Part shown: positions 27,502 through 35,205 of the stretch, in pieces
Numbering within the stretch: the stretch's first letter is position 1
How the letters are laid out: every line of letters begins with the position of its first letter
Assembly: GCA_018669475.1 (NCBI GenBank)
Contig: JABHCC010000061.1
Coordinates: 1-64,000 of the forward strand
DNA length: 64,000 nucleotides
Direction of reading: 5' to 3'
Source: Bacteroidota bacterium
Lineage (GTDB): Bacteria > Bacteroidota > Bacteroidia > Bacteroidales > UBA12481
Notes under the pieces: model-generated
Seen by the model: only the letters and a program-made list of their open reading frames with translations
Databases searched by the model: none
Told to the model about the DNA's origin: nothing
Made by a program: the position numbers and the translations under genes

Positions 27502-28398
27502 ATGGCTGTAATCGAAGTCAATCACTTGTATAAATCCTATTCCGGCAAAGATGCGGTTAAGGATTTAAGTTTTTCGCTGAAAAAAGGAGAGATTCTGGGT
27601 TTGATCGGACCCAATGGTGCAGGCAAAAGCAGTACCATCAAAATTATCTTAGATTTTATGAAACCTGATTCTGGTGAGGTGAGAATCTTTGGTCAGCCGA
27701 TGAATGAAGGATTTAAAAATCGTATTGGCTACTTACCTGAAGAGAGAGGCCTGTACAAGAAGCTGACTGCTATCGATCTCATCGTTTATCTGGCGTCATT
27801 GAAAGGAATGAATAAATCCCTGGCGGATAAAAGAGCCCATACCTTGCTTGAGCAAACCGGGATGCTCGAAAACAAAAAGATGAAGAACAAGGAGATGAGT
27901 AAGGGAATGGGACAGATTATCCAATTTATTGTAACAATTATTCACGATCCTGAGCTGATCATTATGGATGAACCTTTTTCAGGTCTGGACCCTCTGAATA
28001 CAGAAATCATTAAGAATATTATCGCAAAACAAAGAGATGAGGGTAAGGCTATTATTCTTAGCACCCATCAAATGGACAAGGTAGAGGAACTCTGCGACAG
28101 AGTATTGATGATTAACAATGGTGAATCAGTTTTATATGGTGATTTGAAAGAAAGCAAGGAGAAGTTCGATAAGAATTCTGTTATGGTAGAAGTGGATGGA
28201 GAGATTGGGAAACTATCCGGCATTGTTGAACAAAGGATTAATAATGGTTGTTATGAACTAATTTTAGGCTCGGATGCAACACCGCAGGACATCCTTGATC
28301 AATTACGGAAGAAAGGAAAAATTATCAGGCGATTTGAGATCACTACCCCATCACTGAATGAAATATTTTTGGGAATAGCAGGAGGGCACAATGAATAA
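27502..28398 (+). CDS. ABC transporter ATPase, NatA-like
   Basis: This 298-residue ATPase has Walker A GPNGAGKSS (Lys42) and Walker B LIIMDEP (Asp156, Glu157), a signature loop altered to MSKGMGQ (132-138) instead of LSGGQ, and a switch histidine in STHQMD. The C-terminal extension from about 220 is the DUF4162-type tail of Na+ or antibiotic exporters. Its stop overlaps the permease start by 8 bases. By family it energises efflux of sodium, peptides or drugs; the substrate is not evident. Confidence 0.88.
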   Translation: MAVIEVNHLYKSYSGKDAVKDLSFSLKKGEILGLIGPNGAGKSSTIKIILDFMKPDSGEVRIFGQPMNEGFKNRIGYLPEERGLYKKLTAIDLIVYLASLKGMNKSLADKRAHTLLEQTGMLENKKMKNKEMSKGMGQIIQFIVTIIHDPELIIMDEPFSGLDPLNTEIIKNIIAKQRDEGKAIILSTHQMDKVEELCDRVLMINNGESVLYGDLKESKEKFDKNSVMVEVDGEIGKLSGIVEQRINNGCYELILGSDATPQDILDQLRKKGKIIRRFEITTPSLNEIFLGIAGGHNE

Positions 28399-29608
28399 AA
28401 CTTATCTGATATTCAAGCATGAATTTCTGCAAACAATTAAAAAGGGTGGCTGGATTATTATGACTCTGGCTGTTCCGGTACTTGCTTTATTGGGAATCGG
28501 ACTTATATCCTTAATGAACAATATATCTGATTCGGGCACGGATTCAGTCGGATCAATAGCTTATGTTGATGAAGCAGGCATAATTACCACTTCAAACACT
28601 GAAGAAGAGACAATGCTGATCCCATATAATTCAGTTGATGATGCCAAAGAGGCCATGCTGAATTCCGAGATCAGCGAATATATTCTCATTCCGGAAGACT
28701 ATACCAGCACCGGTATTATTCATCGCTACACTCTTGAGAAAGAGCTGGGAACATCCCCGCTTACCATAGCTCTTATAAAAAGCTTCCTGACCAGAAACTT
28801 ACTGAAAGATCAGGTGTCACCCCATCTGATCTCTTTAATCAATTCCCCGCTAAAGCTACAAGTTACACGAGTAACACAAGAGGGTGACATCTCAAAAGAG
28901 CAAAACAGTATGGCTAATCTCCTGGTTCCCGGAATTTTTTCCCTGTTGCTAGGATTGTCACTTATGATAGGCTCCATGTCCTTGATTACTGGTTTAGGCG
29001 AGGAAAAAGAAAGTCGTTTGATTGAAGTATTGTTTTCGTCAGTTTCAATCCGCCAATTACTTGTCGGCAAAGTATTGGCTCTGGGTACAGCCGGCCTCTT
29101 ACAGGTTCTATTGTGGTTAATCACAGCACCATTTTTGGTCGATCTTGCGGTCTCCGCATCCGGGGGTGCAATAGGTAGTATTCAGATACCAGGCAGTTTT
29201 CTGGTTCTCGGAATTGTATATTTCATTTTGGGCTATCTTCTTTTTGCCGTTTTGTCAATAGGAGTCGGCGCCATTAGCAACAATGGGCAGGAAGGAAGCC
29301 AATTGTCGATGATCTACACAATGGCAAACTTCATTCCGCTATGGTTTGCTGCTTTATTAATTGCTTTTCCTAAAAGTCCGATCTGGATTATCCTCACACT
29401 ATTCCCAATAACAGCTCCAGTTCAAACGATGGTCAGGTTGGGTGTATCAGACATCCCATCATGGCAAATTCTGGCAAGTATCATTATATTGCTTATCTCC
29501 ATCCTTGGAGGCCTCTCGATTGCAATTAAAATTTTCAGAATGAACATGTTAATGCATGGTAAAAGGCCAGGTCTTACTGAAATTATCCACAGTCTGAAAA
29601 AAGCCTGA
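28391..29608 (+). CDS. ABC-2 type permease, NatB-like
   Basis: This 405-residue membrane protein has one N-terminal helix (WIIMTLAVPVLALLGIGLI), an extracytoplasmic loop of about 150 residues, and five or so C-terminal helices. The EEKESRLIEVLFSSVSIRQLLVGK motif region is the coupling segment typical of the ABC-2/NatB group. Together with the ATPase just upstream it forms a two-gene exporter. It ends 32 bases before a palindromic AT-rich repeat in the convergent intergenic region. Confidence 0.87.
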   Translation: MNKTYLIFKHEFLQTIKKGGWIIMTLAVPVLALLGIGLISLMNNISDSGTDSVGSIAYVDEAGIITTSNTEEETMLIPYNSVDDAKEAMLNSEISEYILIPEDYTSTGIIHRYTLEKELGTSPLTIALIKSFLTRNLLKDQVSPHLISLINSPLKLQVTRVTQEGDISKEQNSMANLLVPGIFSLLLGLSLMIGSMSLITGLGEEKESRLIEVLFSSVSIRQLLVGKVLALGTAGLLQVLLWLITAPFLVDLAVSASGGAIGSIQIPGSFLVLGIVYFILGYLLFAVLSIGVGAISNNGQEGSQLSMIYTMANFIPLWFAALLIAFPKSPIWIILTLFPITAPVQTMVRLGVSDIPSWQILASIIILLISILGGLSIAIKIFRMNMLMHGKRPGLTEIIHSLKKA

Positions 29609-29640
29609 GATTGGAATTTCATATGCTATGAATTCTGGAT

Positions 29641-29680
29641 TTAATTACGTAATTAATTATATAGTTAATTACGTAATTTA
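29641..29680. repeat. Tandem AT-rich palindromes forming a larger inverted repeat
   Basis: A perfect 16-base palindrome, TTAATTACGTAATTAA (29641-29656), is repeated 24 bases further on as TTAATTACGTAATTTA (29665-29680). The whole of 29643-29678 is itself a near-perfect 36-base palindrome. It lies between the convergent NatB-like and heme kinase genes. There is no GC-rich stem, so an intrinsic terminator is not the obvious reading; a protein site or a cruciform-prone element is possible. Confidence 0.7.
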
Positions 29681-29716
29681 TTGCCAGATAACAAAGGTGT
29701 TTTTTGTAATAAACTC

Positions 29717-31252
29717 CTAACTATCCACTGGCAGGATCACTGTAAATTTAGTGCCATGCCCAAGCTCTGATTCCACACTAACTTCCCCTCCCAGAGCTTC
29801 AGACAAGTTTTTGACAAGAGATAAACCTAATCCTGCTCCTCTTCTTGGATCACTTGGCCCTTTCTCCAGGCGTCTGAAAACCTTGAATATGTTGGTTAAC
29901 TGCTCAGGTGGAATTCCCTGACCAGTATCCCGGACAAATATCCTGATGCTGGCTTCATTCTCCCAGGAGTAGCCAAAACTGATAACACAATTTCCGGTAT
30001 ATTTTATTGCATTCTCAATAAGGTTAGAAATTATTTGACGAATTCTCTGCTGGTCTGATTGCACTATTGATTGGGTAGGTGTAACATCCAATTGCAGTTT
30101 GATATCCCTGATGTCCTTAATTTCTAAATGCTTTGAATATTCAAGGTGTATTGACTCAAGCAAATGCTTGATATCAAAAAGAGATTTATCAGTAACAAAC
30201 TGACCTGCTTCAATGAGTGAAATATCCAGAATATCATTAATAATATTGAGAAGGTTATCTCCATTATCCTGAATAAGTTTCAGGTAAGTCTTTTTTTCAT
30301 CCTGCTGAATACTAACGTCTTCAAGAAGATCAGAAAAGCCCATAATAGCATTGAGAGGTGTTCGGATCTCATGCGACATATTGGCAAGAAAAGCTGATTT
30401 TAATTTATCGCTTTCTTCAGCTTTAATGAGAGCAATATTGAGCTCCTTTTCCTTCTCCAATGTTGAACTCAGGCTATTCTCACTAACAACCAGGGCACGC
30501 ACGATTTTCATCTCAAAAAACTGCACCAGGCCAACTATTAATACTAAGAGGGCAATATGCCATGGCAGAAGTGTCAGAATGGTTCTGCTTTCAATTTTTT
30601 GAAATGAATCATAAGGCATCAACAAGCTAATGCCGCCCCGGATCTGACCACTTGAATATCCCTGTTGAGCATGGCATTTTAAACACGCTTCTTCGACGAA
30701 CAAGGGCTTCATGAATCTAAAATAGGTTTTATCATTAAGGCTGATGAGTGAGTATACCTCCTCAACACTGTCTCTGAATGAATTCAGGGCAGCTGTTTCC
30801 CACTCATCTGCTTTGTTCTCAGGTCTTATAGGATTAAGGCTGGTAATATGATTACTGATAATCCCTTTTTTCGCAGTAATTTCATATACCTGCCTGCTCA
30901 TATAAGCAGGATTCATCAAGGTGAGTTTCTTTCCACTGGGTGTTTCAATATCCCTTTCCTCAACTTGATCCAGATACGGATTTGCTTGAGTTTCCTCAGT
31001 GACAGGAACATAGAAACCACCATGACTGGCAGCCCACAATCTGTATTCCAAATCTTTCTCAAAACGGTGTTGAGCCGTGATAAGTGCCATTCCCCTAATC
31101 CTGCTTTTAGCTGCTGAAAATTGAATAAAAAAAGAAGCCAGCAAAATGAGAAATACACCTAAATGAATTGCGCCAAGAAGTCCCCTCAGTTCGCGCTTCT
31201 TAGTTTTCAAAGTTTGAAAACCCCTACCCCTATTTTGTTGTAATTCAGACAT
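29717..31252 (-). CDS. Histidine kinase with DUF3365 heme-type sensor domain
   Basis: This 511-residue protein has helices at about 24-46 and 228-247 enclosing a periplasmic DUF3365 (Tll0287-like) domain with one CXXCH heme motif, CLKCH at 190-194. The cytoplasmic part has HisKA with His294 (NMSHEIRTPLN) and an ATP-binding domain with NLIENAIKY, DTGQGIP and GAGLGLSL. There is no receiver domain and no response regulator beside it, so it is an orphan kinase. Covalent heme suggests sensing of redox, NO or oxygen. Output partner unknown. Confidence 0.9.
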   Translation of the reverse strand: MSELQQNRGRGFQTLKTKKRELRGLLGAIHLGVFLILLASFFIQFSAAKSRIRGMALITAQHRFEKDLEYRLWAASHGGFYVPVTEETQANPYLDQVEERDIETPSGKKLTLMNPAYMSRQVYEITAKKGIISNHITSLNPIRPENKADEWETAALNSFRDSVEEVYSLISLNDKTYFRFMKPLFVEEACLKCHAQQGYSSGQIRGGISLLMPYDSFQKIESRTILTLLPWHIALLVLIVGLVQFFEMKIVRALVVSENSLSSTLEKEKELNIALIKAEESDKLKSAFLANMSHEIRTPLNAIMGFSDLLEDVSIQQDEKKTYLKLIQDNGDNLLNIINDILDISLIEAGQFVTDKSLFDIKHLLESIHLEYSKHLEIKDIRDIKLQLDVTPTQSIVQSDQQRIRQIISNLIENAIKYTGNCVISFGYSWENEASIRIFVRDTGQGIPPEQLTNIFKVFRRLEKGPSDPRRGAGLGLSLVKNLSEALGGEVSVESELGHGTKFTVILPVDS

Positions 31253-31342
31253 TAGCTATCCCAAAACATGGCAATATAAGCCAGACTTCACTATTATACA
31301 AGTCTAAAAAGCGTTGTTAGTCAAAAAGTTATAGAGAAAATA

Positions 31343-32155
31343 CTACAATTTTACAAAACTTGCCGGTTTTGATCTATAGTGGGGAGTTATGACCTCGTAA
31401 AAATATATTCCAGATGGCAATTCAAGTAAATTAAGATTGTCTTCAGTACTGCCTTGTTTAAGCATGGTTCTGGACTTTAAGCTTCCTGATTCATCCCGAA
31501 TAATTAACCAGGCATCCCGGGAAAATACACTCTGATCAGTTCTTATACTCACCTCCCCTGAAGTAGGATTCGGATAGAATGTAAAAGACTCATTTGGAGA
31601 GTTAACATCAGAAATGTCAATTTCGGGTTTTCCGAGAAGAATTCCTGGTACACCATACACCTTAGTCTCTACTGAGTATGGAAAACTGGAATAATCATAA
31701 ATATAAAGGAAAAGCTTGCTTCCTGAATCTTCCATTTTTTTCAGGTCAGCATAAGCTCCTCCGGGTTCAGAAATCAAAACTGTCCCATTTTCGTTTATTA
31801 CCTGGCTTGTATAAATGTAATAATAGGAATTACCCACTTCAACGTACTGATAATAAATAATCAGAACTTCAAGCAGGTCATCGCTATTAAAAACATGCTG
31901 AGATACAAACTTAACATCCGTAAGATATCTGTCATTCGGAATATTAAATTTAATAGTTTTCCAATGGCTGTAATCCATATTATAGATTTCACACTGCTCG
32001 CCTAAAACATTCATAAGAAAAATCTTCTGGCCGTCTACCTCCAATTGAGTTGTAGTAGCTGAATGATTGTAGCTGTGCTCAAATTGAATTTGTGATTTTG
32101 CCGGAAATACAGAAACCATTATAAATAGCACAAGAGTTAGCGTAATATGTTTCAT
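31343..32155 (-). CDS. Small secreted protein with T9SS sorting domain
   Basis: The ATG at 32155 (MKHITLTLVLFI) gives 270 residues; a longer frame adds residues in front of the signal peptide. The signal ends KSQ. The middle of about 150 residues is beta-rich and not recognised. The tail starts FTFYPNPTSGEVSI and ends with SGIYFYEVITP and FVKL, a type A T9SS signal. It is likely exported to the surface. It lies downstream of the seven-gene operon with a 97-base gap, so co-transcription is possible. Confidence 0.75.
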   Translation of the reverse strand: MKHITLTLVLFIMVSVFPAKSQIQFEHSYNHSATTTQLEVDGQKIFLMNVLGEQCEIYNMDYSHWKTIKFNIPNDRYLTDVKFVSQHVFNSDDLLEVLIIYYQYVEVGNSYYYIYTSQVINENGTVLISEPGGAYADLKKMEDSGSKLFLYIYDYSSFPYSVETKVYGVPGILLGKPEIDISDVNSPNESFTFYPNPTSGEVSIRTDQSVFSRDAWLIIRDESGSLKSRTMLKQGSTEDNLNLLELPSGIYFYEVITPHYRSKPASFVKL

Positions 32156-32252
32156 TCGTTTATATTTAATTTTATTTTTCGGATGGAGCTCGCACAACAA
32201 AAACTATCATCCGTGTGTGTGTTAAAATATTTTTCTTTTTGTCATGCTCGGT

Positions 32253-33263
32253 TCATAATTTAAAATGTTGATCTTTTAATAAGAAAACTAAAATAGTGGA
32301 AGTTGCTGAAACAGCAACAAAGCCAATAAAATAAGCCCAGAGGCCCAGTTCCTGATAATAGAAGCTGGCCAGATTACCAATAATTAACCATTGAATAACA
32401 TAAAATCGGGTCAGTTTTTTACCAGCAAACTGAATCCATGCGGAAAAACCTCCCCTTCTCAAAACCGGAAACAGACTTAGCAAGGCAACTAGTGCCAGGG
32501 TGTGGGATATTCCCCAAACAAAAACCATTATGCCATGGTGATAAAAAGGTGAAAGATCTTCCAGATCATTCCAGTTGAAGATATAAGCAAGAGAGGATAT
32601 TGCTAGTGTCACAGTCAGGAATAATATCTTCTTCACAGCTTTTATCTGCTTGAAAGAAAACCTATTCAGGAGCAGAGCAAGAGAATACCCTACGATGGGA
32701 TAAGAAAGCCATGGAAACAAAGGGAAAAATGACCACTCTGCCCTGCTTCCCACAAAAGCCAGGAGATAGCTTTGCGGATTGATTTTATCCATTAAATCAG
32801 TCATCCACGGAGAAATAGCCGCGATTCCAACAGCAATAACCAGGCTTAGCCAAATAGAGAGTTTCAAATAACGGATTATTCCGATAATTATTAATGAAAA
32901 CCCGGCCAGGTACAGAATATCAACTGCAAATATCGCCTCAAGTATCTGACCATCTATTTGTTTGCTTACAATTCTTATAATAAAATTAAGGTTAAGACCA
33001 ATATTTAACAGTAATCCCCAAAATAAAACCTTGAATCCCCTTCCAATTAGTTTTCGTGAATTTGCTTTCGTATGGTGGGCCAAAAATCCCATAAGCAGCA
33101 TAAAAATAATTGCTGCAGGAAAGTTGTTGAAAAAGCGAATAACCTCCCCAACAGGTGTATTCAATATATCCTGCCGGATCCAGGTTTCAAATATGTGAGC
33201 CTGGATCATAATGATCACTGACCAGCCTTTCAGGTAGTCTGGTATCCACAGTCGCTTTTCCAT
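32253..33263 (-). CDS. HGSNAT-like multi-pass membrane acyltransferase (DUF1624 type)
   Basis: This 336-residue protein with about ten hydrophobic helices starts RLWIPDYLKGWSVIIMIQAHIFE and carries FFPLFPWLSYPIVGYSLALL, both typical of the heparan-alpha-glucosaminide N-acetyltransferase/DUF1624 family, which moves acetyl groups across membranes onto amino groups. It is the last gene of the seven-gene operon and begins 5 bases after the TPR gene stop. The active-site histidine known in human HGSNAT cannot be assigned with confidence; AHIFE near the start is a candidate. The substrate here is unknown. Confidence 0.65.
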   Translation of the reverse strand: MEKRLWIPDYLKGWSVIIMIQAHIFETWIRQDILNTPVGEVIRFFNNFPAAIIFMLLMGFLAHHTKANSRKLIGRGFKVLFWGLLLNIGLNLNFIIRIVSKQIDGQILEAIFAVDILYLAGFSLIIIGIIRYLKLSIWLSLVIAVGIAAISPWMTDLMDKINPQSYLLAFVGSRAEWSFFPLFPWLSYPIVGYSLALLLNRFSFKQIKAVKKILFLTVTLAISSLAYIFNWNDLEDLSPFYHHGIMVFVWGISHTLALVALLSLFPVLRRGGFSAWIQFAGKKLTRFYVIQWLIIGNLASFYYQELGLWAYFIGFVAVSATSTILVFLLKDQHFKL

Positions 33264-33268
33264 CTTTG

Positions 33269-33892
33269 CTATCGAATAAGACTTAAACCTTCAAGACAGG
33301 ATTTATCTCCAGGACGATATAATAATCCTTTATTAAACAGAGCCTCAGCTTCCTGAGTTTTTCCTAAACGTAGTTTGGTCCATGCCAGCATGTGAAGTCC
33401 GTCATAATCAAATGGATATAAGTTTACTGTTTTGGAGAAAAGGATTTCAGCTTTCCCATAATCAGACTGCCCGTAATAAACTAGCCCAAAACGATAGTTT
33501 GCCAAACTATTTTGTGGATCTATCTCTAATATTTCCTCGTATGTTTGAATTACCTGCTTCCAACTCCCTAAGGAAGTCAAAGGATAAACTAATCCGAAAC
33601 GAGCCTCCAATCCGTAGGGCATTAACTGAACTGCTCTTCTGTAGTAGCTCTCTGATTCATCGAGTAAGCCTGCTTTAAAACTTAACCATCCCAAACGCAG
33701 GTTTATTTCGTATGAATCTTTGTCAAAGACATTCTTAAGAGCCTCTGATGCCTTAGAATAGTCACCTTCAATTTCAGCTTTATAACTCTCAGCAAAAGCT
33801 GTTATCAATTCCTGTTGGTTTTGTGCTTTACCAAACTGGACTGAGATAAAAACAATAAGGATTATTCCGGTAATTTTCTTTAAAAGTTCCAT
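33269..33892 (-). CDS. Exported TPR protein
   Basis: This 207-residue protein has a signal peptide (GKAQ near residue 24) and tetratricopeptide-like repeats from about 30 to the end, including NLRLGWLSFKAGLLDESESYY, ANYRFGLVYYGQSDYGKAEI and LHMLAWTKLRLGKTQEAEA. It probably works as a periplasmic scaffold for the outer-membrane barrel encoded just upstream, whose gene it overlaps by 13 bases. No enzyme motif. Confidence 0.8.
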   Translation of the reverse strand: MELLKKITGIILIVFISVQFGKAQNQQELITAFAESYKAEIEGDYSKASEALKNVFDKDSYEINLRLGWLSFKAGLLDESESYYRRAVQLMPYGLEARFGLVYPLTSLGSWKQVIQTYEEILEIDPQNSLANYRFGLVYYGQSDYGKAEILFSKTVNLYPFDYDGLHMLAWTKLRLGKTQEAEALFNKGLLYRPGDKSCLEGLSLIR

Positions 33893-35205
33893 GTTATGCC
33901 TCCAAAAATGCTAGTAGATTTAAAATTAAGTAATACAGGATCAATACTTCCATCCGGCAGGTATACATCAGCATAATGATCTCTTTGTTGTAAATATCCT
34001 GACAGACTAATCTGAAGCTGGGGAATAAGTCCTGAAATAACAAGACTAATTCCTGTTCTTGATCGAATGGGATGAACAGTATTAAACAGGTAGTATCCTC
34101 CTGCATCTGCCCAGTTAGAAAGGTTACCAAACAGATGACTGCCTTCAATGTAAAAGCCTTTAAAAAGTTTTGCTCCTGCGAGCAATTTCCAGGCTTCTTC
34201 TGTATTGGATGAATCAGATGGGTTCATTCGGTCATATGTTACATTTACATAGTAATCAAGACTGCCAAATGGATAATAAACAAGAGAGGTACCTGCTTGG
34301 TAGTAAACACCTTGCCAAAAATTGTTTTGAGAAAAATGAAAATTTACATCCATATTTGTAAAGTGCTTTCCTAAATAGCCCCCAACAAAGCTTTGCTTGT
34401 AAATTTCATTGGCATCCGTAAAATTATACTGCCCTGAAGGATTTGACTGATAGCTTGTAACTGAATATACTCCTGAGATATTATGAAGAGAAGCCCCAAA
34501 ATACCATGATTTTGGTAAGCTATACTGATAGCCTAAGTATACACCTGTTTGCCTGCTTGTATGTTTGAAATCAAATAATTCTCCGGATGTATATACATTC
34601 TGTAAAGCTTGTCCATCATATAGCTTACCTGCGATTGTCAAGCTTGATTTATACCCCAGGTTAATACCGATACTGGCATTCGCATAGTTCATTTTGGTAA
34701 TAAAATAGCTGCTCACGAAATCACCCGTTGGCATGCCAGCTTGCAATTCATCTACCGAATTATTTGTAAAAACTCCCCCTTCAGCAAAAACTCCACGAAC
34801 AGAATACTCTCTTAATGCCTTCATTTTTGTTCGCTCTGCCACTGGAATTTCTCCCAGTAAGATTCTAGCTTCTCCATATCTACCACTGAACAGATTAGAA
34901 TAATATAAATAATACATCGCAGTTGGATCATTGGGAGTAAAAGAAAGAGCCTTAAGCAGTTCAGTACGAGCCCTTTCATATTGTCTCAAAGAGTACCAGG
35001 CTATGGCGAGGCGCATTCTGAGATAATAATAATCATACCCAAGCTCCAGTGCATAATTTCCTTTGTCGATTAGGATTCTCCAATCCTGACGTAAATAAAG
35101 TTGATAGGTTTCCTCATCTATTTGGATGCGATTGGGAACATCCTGAGCCTGGATGGTTATTCCCATTACAAGAATACATGCTAATATTATAAGTTTCTTT
35201 CCCAT
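33880..35205 (-). CDS. TPR plus outer-membrane beta-barrel protein
   Basis: This 441-residue protein has a signal peptide ending IQAQ, TPR-like helices at about 40-130 (LAIAWYSLRQYERARTELLK), then alternating aromatic strands to a terminal FGGITWNF that ends in Phe, as outer-membrane barrels do. The combination resembles PgaA or YaiO, in which periplasmic TPRs precede an export barrel. Its gene overlaps the neighbours by 19 bases upstream and 13 downstream. Export of a polymer or peptide is a plausible role, by analogy only. Confidence 0.7.
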   Translation of the reverse strand: MGKKLIILACILVMGITIQAQDVPNRIQIDEETYQLYLRQDWRILIDKGNYALELGYDYYYLRMRLAIAWYSLRQYERARTELLKALSFTPNDPTAMYYLYYSNLFSGRYGEARILLGEIPVAERTKMKALREYSVRGVFAEGGVFTNNSVDELQAGMPTGDFVSSYFITKMNYANASIGINLGYKSSLTIAGKLYDGQALQNVYTSGELFDFKHTSRQTGVYLGYQYSLPKSWYFGASLHNISGVYSVTSYQSNPSGQYNFTDANEIYKQSFVGGYLGKHFTNMDVNFHFSQNNFWQGVYYQAGTSLVYYPFGSLDYYVNVTYDRMNPSDSSNTEEAWKLLAGAKLFKGFYIEGSHLFGNLSNWADAGGYYLFNTVHPIRSRTGISLVISGLIPQLQISLSGYLQQRDHYADVYLPDGSIDPVLLNFKSTSIFGGITWNF

